In this document: in pieces, positions 8,651 through 17,497 of the stretch
How the letters are laid out: the number at the start of each line of letters is the position of its first letter
Position numbering within the stretch: position 1 is the stretch's first letter
NCBI GenBank assembly: GCA_019455285.1
Contig: JACFMS010000019.1
Location: 1 to 64,000, forward strand
Length of the DNA stretch: 64,000 bases
Direction of reading: 5' to 3'
Source of the DNA: Sphingomonadales bacterium
GTDB taxonomy: Bacteria; Pseudomonadota; Alphaproteobacteria; Sphingomonadales; Govanellaceae
Position numbers and translations under genes: made by a program
The notes under the pieces: generated by a model
Told to the model about the DNA's origin: nothing
Database searches by the model: none
Seen by the model: the letters and a program-made list of their open reading frames with translations, nothing else

Positions 8651-9841
8651 ATGACGCGAAAGAAAAACCAGCACGGCAACCTGGCTGATGCGCCGATGAT
8701 TGCGGTGACGCTGATCGGTGACGGCGGCATCGCCTTGTGGGGGATGACGCCCAAGGCCCGGCTGATCCGGGCGCTGGCGAAGTCAAAACGCCCGGCGGTC
8801 TATGCCGAGCAGCCGCCCGCAGGCGCGGCGGCGGCGCTGTTGCGCGCCGACTGGTACCTGGAACCCCGGGTGCTCAACGCCATCCTGGACAATCCCGGCG
8901 TCATCGTCACCGCCAGGAGCCAGGCGGGGGAGGCGGTGATCGCCGCCCACGCCCCGGCGGGGGCGGTTGCCGATGTACGCCAGTTGGTGGCGGCAGGCGG
9001 CCTGGGCGGCGCGTCGATTCCGGCCGGCATGCGGGTGGTGACGGTGGACGATATCTGCGGTGCCTACAACAAGGCCCTGCGCAAGGCGGAACCGCCGCTG
9101 GTGGCGTCCATGCGCGAGCATTCCGAACGCGCCATCGAATGGGCGATGTACCGCGCCGCCTATAAGGGCGTGACTGACATCGTGACCAAATACGTCTGGC
9201 CGATCCCCGCCTTCTGGGTGACGCTGGCGGCCTCCAAACTCAAACTAACCCCCAATATGGTCACCAGCGTCGGTCTTCTCTTGGTGCTGTTGACGCAATG
9301 GCTGTTCTGGCGCGGCGACTTCTGGCCGGGTCTGCTGGCGGCCTACCTCATGGTGTTTCTCGATACCGTGGACGGCAAGCTGGCGCGGGTGACGCTGACC
9401 TCCTCCAAGCTCGGCAATATCTTCGACCATGGCATCGACCTCATCCATCCGCCCTTCTGGTGGTGGGCGTGGTGGATGGGCCTGCAGGCCACGGGCTACG
9501 CCGAGGGCAGCCTGATGGCCGCCTATGGCGCGCCGGCGCTGGCGGTCATTCTCATCGGCTATGTGGTCGGCCGCGTCGCCGAGGCCATCTTCATGCACAG
9601 CTTCGGCTTTCACATCCATGTCTGGCGGCGGCTTGATTCCGTGATGCGGGAGATCACCTCCCGCCGCAACCCCAACATGGTGATCCTGACCGTCAGTCTG
9701 CTGTTCGGTCGGCCGGATTTGGGCTTCCTGGCGGTGGCGGTGTGGACGCTGATCTGCGTGCCGTTTCACATCGTCCGCCTCCTGCAGGCCGGGGCGGAGC
9801 GGCTAATGGGCCGTCCGATTCGCTCCTGGCTCAGCGAGTAG
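8651..9841 (+). CDS. CDP-alcohol phosphatidyltransferase family protein with N-terminal extension
   Basis: The protein is 396 residues from the ATG at 8651, with GGAGGGAG upstream. The C-terminal half carries the CDP-alcohol signature D-x2-D-G-x2-A-R-x8-G-x3-D-x3-D (DTVDGKLAR ... GNIFDHGID, about 237-262) among several membrane helices; it swaps CMP for an alcohol. The N-terminal ~145 residues are soluble, with a segment LWGMTPKARLIRALAKS that resembles a nucleotidyltransferase fold lacking the GxGxR loop. This layout recalls fused inositol-phosphate cytidylyltransferase/di-myo-inositol-phosphate synthases. A HAD phosphatase and a real nucleotidyltransferase follow, so CDP activation of a polar alcohol and its transfer to a lipid or second alcohol is the likely theme (inference). 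Confidence 0.82.
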   Translation: MTRKKNQHGNLADAPMIAVTLIGDGGIALWGMTPKARLIRALAKSKRPAVYAEQPPAGAAAALLRADWYLEPRVLNAILDNPGVIVTARSQAGEAVIAAHAPAGAVADVRQLVAAGGLGGASIPAGMRVVTVDDICGAYNKALRKAEPPLVASMREHSERAIEWAMYRAAYKGVTDIVTKYVWPIPAFWVTLAASKLKLTPNMVTSVGLLLVLLTQWLFWRGDFWPGLLAAYLMVFLDTVDGKLARVTLTSSKLGNIFDHGIDLIHPPFWWWAWWMGLQATGYAEGSLMAAYGAPALAVILIGYVVGRVAEAIFMHSFGFHIHVWRRLDSVMREITSRRNPNMVILTVSLLFGRPDLGFLAVAVWTLICVPFHIVRLLQAGAERLMGRPIRSWLSE

Positions 9842-9857
9842 GTGAAATTTTTCAATC

Positions 9858-9876
9858 ACTTAAGCATGGCTTAAGT
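9858..9876. repeat. Short perfect inverted repeat between the CDP-alcohol and HAD genes
   Basis: ACTTAAGC-atg-GCTTAAGT with only TTTG after it. It is too short of T to be a convincing terminator, and could be an operator or attenuating hairpin inside the cluster. Confidence 0.4.
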
Positions 9877-9965
9877 TTGCCGATCTATGGTAGCGCCGGT
9901 CGAAAAGGCCAAGCAATGGATCGGCGACGAGGATGTCAGCGCTGCGCTACGAGGTCAGGCAAGCC

Positions 9966-10652
9966 ATGACCGCGCCCCGGGAAACCACCTCGGGGGCGGC
10001 GGTGTCGGCTGTCTTTGATCTTGATCGGACGATCACGGTGCGCGGCACCTTTACCCCCTTTTTGCTGTTTTGCCTGTGGCGGCAAGGCAGGCTGTTGCGC
10101 GGCGTGCCGGGGATCGTGGCGGCGATGGCGGCCTATGTCCGCCAGGCGATTGATCGCAAGACCTTCAAAGAACGGATGCTCGCCGTCACCATCGCCGGGC
10201 TGACCCGTGGCGAGGTGGCGCGGTTTGCCGACATGTTCGTTGATCGATTGATGGCGGGTGGTCTGCGGCCGGGGGCCGAGCGCGCTATCGAGCGCCATCG
10301 CGCGGCCGGTCATACTCTGATCATGGTGACGGCGAGCTTCGATTTCCTGGCCGAGCGCATCGGTCGCCGTCTCGGTTTTGATGCGGTGGTCTCCACCCGC
10401 TCGACCTGGGACCGGCATGCGCGGCTGCTGCCCTTAATCGACGGCGAGAATTGCTATGGTCCGGCCAAGATTAGGGCCTTGGCGGCGGTCAGCGCGCTGA
10501 CCCAGGGCCGGCATGTCATCGCCTATTCCGACCACCACACCGACGCGCCGCTGTTCGAGTGGGCGAGCGACGCCGTGGCCGTCAACCCGACTAGTAAGCT
10601 CCGCCGCCTGGCCAAGGCGCGCGGGATGAAAATTGAAGACTGGAACGCCTGA
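9966..10652 (+). CDS. HAD-IB family phosphatase
   Basis: The protein is 228 residues from the ATG at 9966. An in-frame ATG at 9933 has its purine-rich stretch directly abutting it, so the later start is preferred. Motif I is FDLDRTI (nucleophile and acid Asp), motif II is TASFD, the conserved Lys is in YGPAKIRAL and motif III is YSDHHTDAP. The cap is helical, as in the serine-phosphatase-like HAD-IB group, which includes phosphatidylglycerophosphate and related lipid phosphatases. Lying between a CDP-alcohol transferase and a nucleotidyltransferase, it may dephosphorylate the product or precursor of that pathway (inference). The 3' end is 40 bp from the next start. Confidence 0.82.
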   Translation: MTAPRETTSGAAVSAVFDLDRTITVRGTFTPFLLFCLWRQGRLLRGVPGIVAAMAAYVRQAIDRKTFKERMLAVTIAGLTRGEVARFADMFVDRLMAGGLRPGAERAIERHRAAGHTLIMVTASFDFLAERIGRRLGFDAVVSTRSTWDRHARLLPLIDGENCYGPAKIRALAAVSALTQGRHVIAYSDHHTDAPLFEWASDAVAVNPTSKLRRLAKARGMKIEDWNA

Positions 10653-10692
10653 AAGCTTCAGGCGCAAACCTGCGACAAGAGGAAAAAATATC

Positions 10693-11481
10693 ATGGTGCG
10701 TAAAGCCATCATCTTAAGTGCCGGGCAGGGCTCACGACTGTTGCCGATGACCGAAGCGCTGCCGAAGTGCCTGCTGCCGCTGTCCGCGATGTCGGTGCTG
10801 GAGTGGCAGATAAATCGCCTGGTCGATTGCGGCATTTCGGAAATTGTCGTGGTGACCGGCTTTTACGCCGAAAAGGTCGAAGAACGGCTGGTGGCGCTGC
10901 GCGCCCATGGCATCAATGCGCGCGCGCTGTTCAATCCGTTTTTCAAGGTCGCCGACAACCTCGGCAGCTGCTGGCTGGCGCGCGATGAAATGAGCGAAGA
11001 TTTCGTGCTCCTTAACGGCGATACGATTTTCGAGACGCCGGTATTGGGGAAACTGCTGGCCGAAGCGGCGGCGCCGATCACGCTGACCATCGATTGCAAG
11101 GAGCACTATGACTCCGACGACATGAAGGTTCAGCTCAACGGCGATGCGCTGACCGCCATCGGCAAGGATTTGCCGCTCGATGCGGTGGACGGCGAGTCCA
11201 TCGGCATGCTATGTTTCAAGGGCAAAGGGCCGGCGCTGTTCAAGAACGCCCTTGAGGCCGCCATGCGGCAGCCGCAGGGCACATCGTCGTGGTACCTGCG
11301 GGTGATCGGCGCCATCGCCCGCGAGGCCCATGTCGGCACGGTGTCGATCAATGGTCTGGAGTGGGGCGAGATCGATTATCCCATGGACCTGGAAAACGCC
11401 CGCCGCCTGACCCGCGGCTGGCTGGTGCGGGAATCGCAGACAGGGAACGAGCGTCGTCCGGCTAAGGCGGCAAGCGCTTAA
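10693..11481 (+). CDS. Sugar/alcohol-phosphate nucleotidyltransferase
   Basis: The protein is 262 residues from the ATG at 10693, preceded by AAGAGGA; the frame is open back to 10633 without such a signal. It has the nucleotidyltransferase signature AIILSAGQGSRLLPMTEALPKCLLPL at the N-terminus (Gly-rich loop plus the PK pair), the metal Asp in VLLNGDTIFE (near 112), and the later EWGEIDYPMDLENA that binds metal and sugar-like substrate. It resembles cytidylyltransferases of the phosphocholine/inositol-phosphate/aminoethylphosphonate type, which fits the CDP-alcohol transferase two genes upstream. The actual substrate is not known. The operon ends at the terminator 11503-11543. Confidence 0.82.
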   Translation: MVRKAIILSAGQGSRLLPMTEALPKCLLPLSAMSVLEWQINRLVDCGISEIVVVTGFYAEKVEERLVALRAHGINARALFNPFFKVADNLGSCWLARDEMSEDFVLLNGDTIFETPVLGKLLAEAAAPITLTIDCKEHYDSDDMKVQLNGDALTAIGKDLPLDAVDGESIGMLCFKGKGPALFKNALEAAMRQPQGTSSWYLRVIGAIAREAHVGTVSINGLEWGEIDYPMDLENARRLTRGWLVRESQTGNERRPAKAASA

Positions 11482-11502
11482 AAAATATCGGATAAAGGCA
11501 AT

Positions 11503-11543
11503 AAACCGTTCGCCCTGAGCTTGTCGAAGGGCGGGCGGTTTTT
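11503..11543 (+). terminator. Terminator formed by one half of a dispersed repeat
   Basis: AAACCG (11503-11508) pairs with CGGTTT (11536-11541) and CGCCCT (11511-11516) with AGGGCG (11528-11533), followed by TTTTT. The loop carries the repeat core GAGCTTGTCGA, so a dispersed repeat is being used as the terminator of the nucleotidyltransferase operon. Confidence 0.75.
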
Positions 11544-11548
11544 GCGTT

Positions 11549-11577
11549 GTTCATGGTTCGACAGGCTCACCATGAAC
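11549..11577. repeat. Dispersed palindromic repeat, second half
   Basis: GTTCATGGT/ACCATGAAC (11549-11557 with 11569-11577) encloses TCGACAGGCTC. It has the same core as the hairpin at 2242-2276, and the paired arrangement with the TTCGACAAGCTC hairpin occurs at both sites. Confidence 0.75.
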
Positions 11578-11588
11578 GATGATGCAGG

Positions 11589-12944
11589 TCATTTTCTTTT
11601 CCGCAGCGGGAAACGCACGGTGACAATGAGGCCACCCTCGGGACGGTTGGCAAGGTCGATAGTGGCCTTGTGCAGTTCGACGATGCGCTGGACGATGGAA
11701 AGGCCCAGTCCCGATCCTTCCGCCTTGTTGCCGACCATGCGATAGAAGCGCTCGAAGACGGCGCGGCGTTCGCTCTCGGGAATGCCGGGGCCGCTGTCGC
11801 TGACCGTCAGTAAAGCGGCGGCGTCGGCGCAGGCCACGGTGACATTCACCTGGCCGCCCGCTGGCGTATAGCGCAAGGCATTATCGATGAGGTTACGCGC
11901 CAGAATGGTGATGGCGGCATGATCACCCTCGATGATCGCACCATCTTGCACCTCGACAACCAACGTAATGTTGTTGGTATTGGCGGTGTCGCGCAAACCG
12001 CCGGCGACGTCGCGTACCGCCGCACCGAGATCCACCGCGTCCCGACGCAGCTCCGCATGCGGCGGATCGAGCCGCGCCAAGGTCAGGAGCTGTTCAACGA
12101 GCTTGGCCGTGCGTTCGACGCCGGTGGCGATGTGCTCCACCGCCTTTTGCCGCTGCCGGTCGTCGCGCGCCGCCAGCGCCACATGGGCCTGAGTTTTCAG
12201 GGCGGCCAGCGGCGTGCGCAGTTCATGCGCCGCATAGGAGGTAAAGCGCCGTTCGCGCTCCAACGCCTCGACCAGCCGGGCGAACAGCGCATTGAGCGCA
12301 ATGATCACCCGCGAGATTTCCTTCGGCACCGTGCTGGTATCCACCGGCCTCAGCTCTTCCGGCGTGCGGCGGCGGATGTCGTCGCGCACCCGGCGCAGCG
12401 GCAGCAAGGCCTGACGGATGCCGACGAGCGTGGCGAGCGCCAGCACCGGCAGCGCCAACAGGAGCGGCCACATCGCCTCGATGGCGACGCTCTGCACCAG
12501 CCGCGTCCGCTCGTCCCGCCGCCCACCGACGATAATGATCGCCGGGTTGTCCGCCGCCTGATAGCGCAAGACGCGCCAGCGGTTGCCGCTTTCCTCCAGG
12601 CTCTTATAGCCGGGACGATCCCAGATCGGCGCCATGGGCGCGCTTTGCGAGCGCATGACGACGGTGTCGTCGAGCAGCACCTGGAACATGAAATCGGGTT
12701 CCAGATCGTGGATCTGAATGGAGAGCGCATCATCGGCGATCGCCCCGCCCTCGCCGAGTTCCTTGACTTCATCCCGCACCAGCGTCGCCAGCACCCGCGC
12801 CGCCTGCGCCAGTTGGGCGTCGAATACATCTCGCACTTCCCGCCGCACGTTCATGAAGGTGATGGTCGCCACCGACATCCAAACGACGGCGAATATGCCC
12901 AGCAGAATGACCAGCATCCGTCGCTTGATGGAGGGCGCCGCCAT
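11589..12944 (-). CDS. Sensor histidine kinase, QseC/TctE type
   Basis: The protein is 451 residues. A membrane helix near 10-30, a periplasmic loop to about 155 and a second helix (about 160-180) are followed by a HAMP-like linker, HisKA with HELRTPLAALKTQAHVALAA (His near 239), and a complete HATPase domain: NLIDNALRY (N box), DSGPGIP (G1) and GSGLGLSIVQRI (G2). It autophosphorylates on His and passes the phosphate to the regulator encoded four bases upstream. The ligand is unknown; QseC/PmrB-like kinases respond to envelope conditions, metals or signals. Its 3' end faces the repeat-borne hairpins. Confidence 0.9.
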   Translation of the reverse strand: MAAPSIKRRMLVILLGIFAVVWMSVATITFMNVRREVRDVFDAQLAQAARVLATLVRDEVKELGEGGAIADDALSIQIHDLEPDFMFQVLLDDTVVMRSQSAPMAPIWDRPGYKSLEESGNRWRVLRYQAADNPAIIIVGGRRDERTRLVQSVAIEAMWPLLLALPVLALATLVGIRQALLPLRRVRDDIRRRTPEELRPVDTSTVPKEISRVIIALNALFARLVEALERERRFTSYAAHELRTPLAALKTQAHVALAARDDRQRQKAVEHIATGVERTAKLVEQLLTLARLDPPHAELRRDAVDLGAAVRDVAGGLRDTANTNNITLVVEVQDGAIIEGDHAAITILARNLIDNALRYTPAGGQVNVTVACADAAALLTVSDSGPGIPESERRAVFERFYRMVGNKAEGSGLGLSIVQRIVELHKATIDLANRPEGGLIVTVRFPLRKRK

Positions 12945-12947
12945 GGC

Positions 12948-13607
12948 TCACGCCGCTTCCATGATGTAGCCGACGCCGCGCACGTTCTTGATCAGATCGA
13001 CGCCAAGCTTTTTGCGCAGGTGGTGAATGTGCACCTCCACGGCGTTGCTGCTGACGGGATTGTTCCATTGGTAAAGCCGGTCTTCGATCTGGGCGCGGGA
13101 AAGATACTGTCCGGCATGCTCCATCAAAACCCGCAATACCAGGAACTCCTTGTGCGACAGCTCGATCCGTTGGCCGCTGACCGATACGGCATGGGCGGTC
13201 GGATCAAGCGCGATGGGGCCAACCTCGAGGGCGACAGAGGCGCGGCCCTTGGCGCGCCGCTCCAGGGAGCGCACGCGGGCGAAGAATTCCTTCATGTCGA
13301 ACGGCTTGACGAGGTAATCGTCGGCCCCAAGATCGAGCCCCTTTACCCGGTCGTCGATGGCGTCCATGGCGGTCAAGATCAGCACCGGCGTGGCGTCGCC
13401 GCGGCCGCGCAAGGCGCGCAGCACTTCAAGCCCGGACATTTTCGGCAGCCGCAAGTCAAGCACCACGAGATCGAACGCGCCGGCGCGGAGCGCCGCATCG
13501 GCGCTCTCGCCATCTTCTACCCATTCGACGGTATGGCCTTCGTTGGACAAGGCCACTTGCAGGCCGTCGCCCAATAGATCGTCGTCTTCCACCAAGAGGA
13601 TGCGCAT
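12948..13607 (-). CDS. OmpR-family response regulator, QseB/TctD type
   Basis: The protein is 219 residues. The receiver domain has acidic residues VEDDD (7-10), phospho-acceptor Asp51 (VVLDLRLP), the conserved Thr (LTAMD) and Lys near 101 (LVKPF). The C-terminal winged helix includes SHKEFLVLRVLMEHAGQ and VEVHIHHLRKKL, and binds DNA. It is the first gene of a two-gene operon with the kinase (three-base gap). Targets cannot be deduced. Confidence 0.93.
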   Translation of the reverse strand: MRILLVEDDDLLGDGLQVALSNEGHTVEWVEDGESADAALRAGAFDLVVLDLRLPKMSGLEVLRALRGRGDATPVLILTAMDAIDDRVKGLDLGADDYLVKPFDMKEFFARVRSLERRAKGRASVALEVGPIALDPTAHAVSVSGQRIELSHKEFLVLRVLMEHAGQYLSRAQIEDRLYQWNNPVSSNAVEVHIHHLRKKLGVDLIKNVRGVGYIMEAA

Positions 13608-13642
13608 TCGCGCATATTATCAGCGCTGCCGCCGCCGCCAAG

Positions 13643-14323
13643 TCATTCCTCACCGGTCCAGCCGCAGGCGCGCAACGGCCCTTGCATGTGGGGCGGCGGC
13701 GGGGCGGCGACGCGAACGGGGTCGCGGTTGGGGTATAAGGGGATGACAAGCGCCCGGGCATGGAGCAGAAGCGGCCCATCGCGGCCGCCTTTGCCGTAAA
13801 CCGGATCGCCGACGATGGGGCAGCCCATATGGGCGCAATGGACGCGGATCTGGTGGGTGCGGCCGGTGCGGGGCCTCAGCTCCAGCCAAGCGCGGCCGCC
13901 GTCGGTTCCCAGTACCCGATACTCGGTCACCGCCTTCTGGCCGTCCGGCGATACCTTCATATGCCAGCCGGTTTTCTGATTCTTTTTGATAAGCGGCGCG
14001 TCAATGGTCCCCTGATCCGCCGGCGGCCGGCCGTCGACCACCGCCCAATAGGTTTTCTCGATCCTGCCTGAAGAGAACAGCCGCCCCAGTTTGGCCAGCG
14101 CCTTGCGATGGCGGCCGAGAATGAGGCAGCCGGACGTGTCGCGGTCCAAGCGATGGGCCAGCGCCGGCGCGTGAGGCAGACCGAAGCGCAGGGCGTCGAG
14201 ATAACGTTCCAGATGATCGCCGCCGCCGGGTCCGGGATGCACCGCCAGTCCCGCCGGCTTGTCGATGACCAGCATCAGGCCATCGCGGTAGAGGAGGCGG
14301 GCAAGGATCTCGTCGGGAGTCAT
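13643..14323 (-). CDS. RluA-family pseudouridine synthase
   Basis: The protein is 226 residues from the ATG at 14323. The frame continues to 14683, but the upstream part is antisense to the next gene and does not look like protein. The catalytic motif HRLDRDTSG (Asp attacks uridine) is intact, with VIDKPAGLAVHPG (motif I) and RTGRTHQIRVH (motif III). It lacks an N-terminal S4 domain, like RluA/TruC-sized members. It isomerises uridine in rRNA or tRNA; the site is not predictable. The start codon overlaps the stop of the upstream hydrolase gene in TAATG, so translation is probably coupled. Confidence 0.88.
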   Translation of the reverse strand: MTPDEILARLLYRDGLMLVIDKPAGLAVHPGPGGGDHLERYLDALRFGLPHAPALAHRLDRDTSGCLILGRHRKALAKLGRLFSSGRIEKTYWAVVDGRPPADQGTIDAPLIKKNQKTGWHMKVSPDGQKAVTEYRVLGTDGGRAWLELRPRTGRTHQIRVHCAHMGCPIVGDPVYGKGGRDGPLLLHARALVIPLYPNRDPVRVAAPPPPHMQGPLRACGWTGEE

Positions 14324-14970
14324 TAGCGGGCGAGCGCGCGGTCGCCGACGAAGGGGTTGGAGCGGCGCTCGTCGCCGAAGGTGGAAAGCGGCCCGTGGCC
14401 GGGGATGAAGGTTACGTCGTCGCCCAGTGGCCACAGTTTCTCGACAATGGAGCGGATGAGCGTGGCGTGATCGCCGCGGGGAAAGTCGGTGCGGCCGATG
14501 GAGCCTTGGAACAGCACGTCGCCGACGATGGCGAGCCGGTCTTGCGGCGAATAGAACACGATATGGCCCGGGGTATGGCCGGGGCAGTGCAGGACCTCCA
14601 GGGTCTCCTCGCCGAAGCTGACTTGGTCGCCGTCCTCCAGCCAGCGGTCGGGGGTGACGGGCTTTGCGCCGGGAAAACCCCATTGCCGGCCTTGATCCGC
14701 CAATTTGTCGAGCCAGAAGGCTTCTTCCCGCTGCGGTCCTTCGATGGGCAGATTGAGCTCATCGGCGAGCGCTCGGGCGCCGCCGGCATGGTCGATATGG
14801 CCATGGGTGAGAAGGATTTTCTCCAGCCTGACGCCGTACTGTTCCGCCGTTTCCTTGATCAGCGGCAGGTCGCCGCCGGGATCGACCACCGCGCCGGCCA
14901 TGGTCTTCTCACACCACAGAATGCTGCAGTTTTGCTGAAAAGGCGTGACGGGTACGATGGCGGCCTTCAT
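14323..14970 (-). CDS. MBL-fold hydrolase, GloB-like
   Basis: The protein is 215 residues from the ATG at 14970; longer open frame upstream is not used because the family N-terminus (KAAIVPVTPFQQNCSILW) begins here. The zinc ligands are THGHIDHAGG (HxHxDH), CPGHTPGH and GDVLFQGSIGR, plus a C-terminal PGHGP. It hydrolyses thioesters or similar, as in the glyoxalase II-like YcbL group. It is translationally coupled to the pseudouridine synthase gene. The 170 bases upstream of the start hold the terminator of the chemoreceptor gene. Confidence 0.9.
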   Translation of the reverse strand: MKAAIVPVTPFQQNCSILWCEKTMAGAVVDPGGDLPLIKETAEQYGVRLEKILLTHGHIDHAGGARALADELNLPIEGPQREEAFWLDKLADQGRQWGFPGAKPVTPDRWLEDGDQVSFGEETLEVLHCPGHTPGHIVFYSPQDRLAIVGDVLFQGSIGRTDFPRGDHATLIRSIVEKLWPLGDDVTFIPGHGPLSTFGDERRSNPFVGDRALAR

Positions 14971-15054
14971 GGCGACTCCCGACGATTGAATGGCGCTTGA
15001 TGTATCAGGGATCGCCGGGGAGGTAAAGGCGCACGCGCTGGCCCCAAAATAATA

Positions 15055-15080
15055 CGAGCAAGGAGGGGCATCCTTGCTCG
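15055..15080 (-). terminator. Hairpin terminator of the chemoreceptor gene
   Basis: A perfect ten-base stem CGAGCAAGGA/TCCTTGCTCG with a six-base loop. On the minus strand it is followed by TATTATTTT. It lies 62 bases past the stop codon at 15142. Confidence 0.75.
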
Positions 15081-15141
15081 TGAGGTGGTGGCTTGGGGGT
15101 CGCGGGCCGGGGGGCAACCAACCCGCGATGCCTTATTGTTG

Positions 15142-16743
15142 TTATTTTTTGGCGAGGAACGTGTCGACCAGTGTTTTCAATTCTCCTGCTTTCTTGGCGA
15201 GGGCGATGGAGGCTTGGTTGACTTCATTGGCGGCCGTGCCGGTTTCCGCGGCGGCCTGGTTGACGTCAACAATGATGCGGCCAACCTCCGAGGTGCCTTC
15301 CGAGGTCTGCGCCACGCTTTGGGCGATCTCTCGGGTCGCCGCATCCTGTTGCTCCACTGACGCCTGAACACTGATTGAAGATTCGCTGATCCGGGCGATG
15401 GCTTTGGTGATGTCCTGAATCGCCGAAACCGCCTGCGCGGTGACGCTTTGAATCTCGCCGACCTGACTGCCGATTTCCTCGGTTGCCTTGGAGGTCTGTT
15501 CGGCCAGGCTCTTGACTTCCGAGGCGACCACCGAGAAGCCCTTGCCGGCCTCGCCGGCGCGGGCGGCCTCGATGGTGGCGTTAAGCGCCAGAAGCTTGGT
15601 CTGCGCGGCAATGTCGTCGATGATTTTCACGATTTCCCCGATGCGGTCGGCGGCGTGAGCCAGGGTCTGCACCGTCTGGTTGGTCACTTCCGACTGCTCG
15701 GTGGCGTCCTTGGACATCTTCGCGGCGGTGGCCACCTGTTGGGCGATCTCACTGACCGAGGCGCTCAATTCCTCGGTCGCCGAGGCCACCGCCTGAACAT
15801 TAGTCGAGGCTTGTTCAGCGGCCGCCGCGACGCTGGCGGACTGGGCGGAGGTCTTGTCGGCCATGGTGCGCAGCGAGCCGGCGGTGGCTTCCAACTGTTG
15901 GGTTGTCGAGGCGACCGCGCCGACCACTTCCTGGACGCTGTTGGCGAGTTTAATCTCGTCGGTGGCCAGCCGCCAGGTCAACATCGGCGCGATGTAGGCG
16001 CCGGTCTTGTCGTAGACCGCGGCCACGGACAGCTCTAGAAACTGGTCGCCCAGCGTGATCACCGCCCGGTGCGGCAGGTTTTTCGGATCAGCCAGCACGC
16101 GGCGAGGATGCGCCGGATTCTTATGGAAAATATCGATACTCTGGCCAAGGATATTGTCGACCTTCACCGGCAAGAGATGCTCGATCTTCCGCAAGGTGGT
16201 TTTGCTGGTCTCATTCATGTAGATGATGCGAAATTCCTTAGGGTCGCACATCATGACGTTGATCGGCATGCTGTCGAGCATCTGCATCAGGCGCTCAATA
16301 TCGAGCTCCTTCTTTACCTGCTCGGTGATCAGGCTCCAGGTCACCATGGGAGCGATGTACTGGCCGTTGGCGTCGCGCAGCGCGCTGACCAGAAGGTCAA
16401 GGGTTTCTTCACCCAAACGGATACGGGCGCGATGCGGCAGGTTGGCCGGGTTTTTCAACAGCGCGCGCTGCCGCTCCGGCATCTTGTGGAAGACGTCGAT
16501 GCTGCTGCCCAACAGCGCTTCTACCTTGATCGGCAGCAGGTGCTCGATCTTTTTTAGCGTCGTGTTGGTCGCCTGGTTGGTATAGGTAATCCGAAAATCC
16601 GTCAGTTCGCAGGCCATGACGTTGACCGGCATCTGTTCGACCATCTGGCGATAGCGATCCCGCTCCGCGGTAACCTTCGCCAGTTCCTGTTCTAGGGAAT
16701 GTCTATTATTGCTGCGCTCTGTGCGCGCCAATTTCAGCATCAT
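15142..16743 (-). CDS. Soluble methyl-accepting chemotaxis protein with two PAS domains
   Basis: The protein is 533 residues with no membrane helix, so a cytoplasmic receptor. After a short N-terminal coiled coil (about 10-35), two PAS-like modules (about 36-145 and 155-265) are near copies of each other: both contain KKIEHLLP or RKIEHLLP, then a GSSIDVFHK or GQSIDIFHK element, then NLPHRA and YIAPM.TW. The signalling domain follows (about 270-533), with the hairpin tip around [20 protein letters not shown] and [20 protein letters not shown] that binds CheA/CheW. No C-terminal CheR-binding pentapeptide is visible. The start ATG overlaps the stop of the upstream PAS-like gene (ATGA), with GGAGAAGG as ribosome-binding site. 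Confidence 0.92.
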   Translation of the reverse strand: MMLKLARTERSNNRHSLEQELAKVTAERDRYRQMVEQMPVNVMACELTDFRITYTNQATNTTLKKIEHLLPIKVEALLGSSIDVFHKMPERQRALLKNPANLPHRARIRLGEETLDLLVSALRDANGQYIAPMVTWSLITEQVKKELDIERLMQMLDSMPINVMMCDPKEFRIIYMNETSKTTLRKIEHLLPVKVDNILGQSIDIFHKNPAHPRRVLADPKNLPHRAVITLGDQFLELSVAAVYDKTGAYIAPMLTWRLATDEIKLANSVQEVVGAVASTTQQLEATAGSLRTMADKTSAQSASVAAAAEQASTNVQAVASATEELSASVSEIAQQVATAAKMSKDATEQSEVTNQTVQTLAHAADRIGEIVKIIDDIAAQTKLLALNATIEAARAGEAGKGFSVVASEVKSLAEQTSKATEEIGSQVGEIQSVTAQAVSAIQDITKAIARISESSISVQASVEQQDAATREIAQSVAQTSEGTSEVGRIIVDVNQAAAETGTAANEVNQASIALAKKAGELKTLVDTFLAKK

Positions 16744-17252
16744 CCTTCTCCTCGACTATGGGATAGTTCGTGAATTGGGACGCACTCAGCCATCTTTGTT
16801 GTAGAGTTGGTTTTTTGTGTTATGTTATACGTTAACTTTACGTCCGACTTGGCTGCCGCAGGGCCGTTGTCGGCGTCTTCAATGGATAGCGCAAGGCCAT
16901 GCGCCTTGCCGAATTGCGGCATCGAACTCAGAGAGACGGTTTTGGCTACCCGGACTTCGGCGAGCGGTCTGTCATCACAGATCAGTTCGCGGGAGCAGTG
17001 TCGTTCGCTGCAAATATCACGCCATGCTGCGATCCGGCGGATCAACAGCGAACGAAGATCCGCTGGCGGCTTATTATCCGTATAAAATTGAGCGGCTTTG
17101 TTGAGCCGTAAGATACGGAGGTCCTGGTCAATGGCGGCAGCGGGCGCGGGGCTGAAGCTTAGCAGCGATAACAGGTCGGGGCGCAACTTTTCCGCACCTG
17201 CTTTTTCGCAAGTCAGACGGTTGGCATTGACGTTGTTAATTCGCGATTGCAA
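16740..17252 (-). CDS. Small PAS-like protein coupled to the chemoreceptor
   Basis: The protein is 170 residues from a TTG at 17252 with GGAG eight bases upstream. I do not recognise the family with certainty. Residues about 28-140 look like a PAS fold: [20 protein letters not shown] is the usual opening strand and helix, and [13 protein letters not shown]...[10 protein letters not shown] could be the closing sheet. The remaining tail is Thr/Lys-rich and not hydrophobic. The stop overlaps the chemoreceptor start by four bases, so the two are made together; it may modulate the receptor or supply a ligand-binding PAS domain in trans (inference). Base composition is poorer in GC than in the neighbours, especially near 16800-16850. 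Confidence 0.6.
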   Translation of the reverse strand: MQSRINNVNANRLTCEKAGAEKLRPDLLSLLSFSPAPAAAIDQDLRILRLNKAAQFYTDNKPPADLRSLLIRRIAAWRDICSERHCSRELICDDRPLAEVRVAKTVSLSSMPQFGKAHGLALSIEDADNGPAAAKSDVKLTYNITQKTNSTTKMAECVPIHELSHSRGEG

Positions 17253-17497
17253 CAGCGGTCTCCACGAAAGGCCTCATTGTCTGGGCGGGAATATTGCGAG
17301 GATTTAAATAAAAAGATGGTTAATATTGATTTTTTATTCTTATATACAAATATTGGATACAAAAGAACGAAACATATGTTATGTTTTTTACTTAATAGGA
17401 CATGACAATAATAAAGCCTAGTCGTGCGAGGATTACATGATTATTTGATTGCCTGACCGCTTTAATTGATTTTTAGTGTAATTATATCAATCTTGCG
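17253..17497. other. AT-rich divergent intergenic region
   Basis: These 245 bases separate the divergent PAS-like and Crp/Fnr genes. The stretch 17305-17490 is strongly AT-rich for this genome and has an AACATATGTT palindrome within a longer run near 17368-17386. Promoters for both genes should lie here, and the Crp/Fnr protein could autoregulate, but no site matches a consensus well enough to call. Confidence 0.4.

Noticed and set aside
11919-13577. Plus-strand open frame of 552 codons
   Set aside because: It is antisense to the kinase and response regulator, whose motifs are complete; composition (His/Arg/Gly-rich) is typical of a GC-rich shadow frame.
14324-14683. N-terminal extension of the RluA-type synthase
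   Set aside because: Arg/Pro/His-rich translation antisense to frame 1 of the hydrolase; the family start is at 14323.
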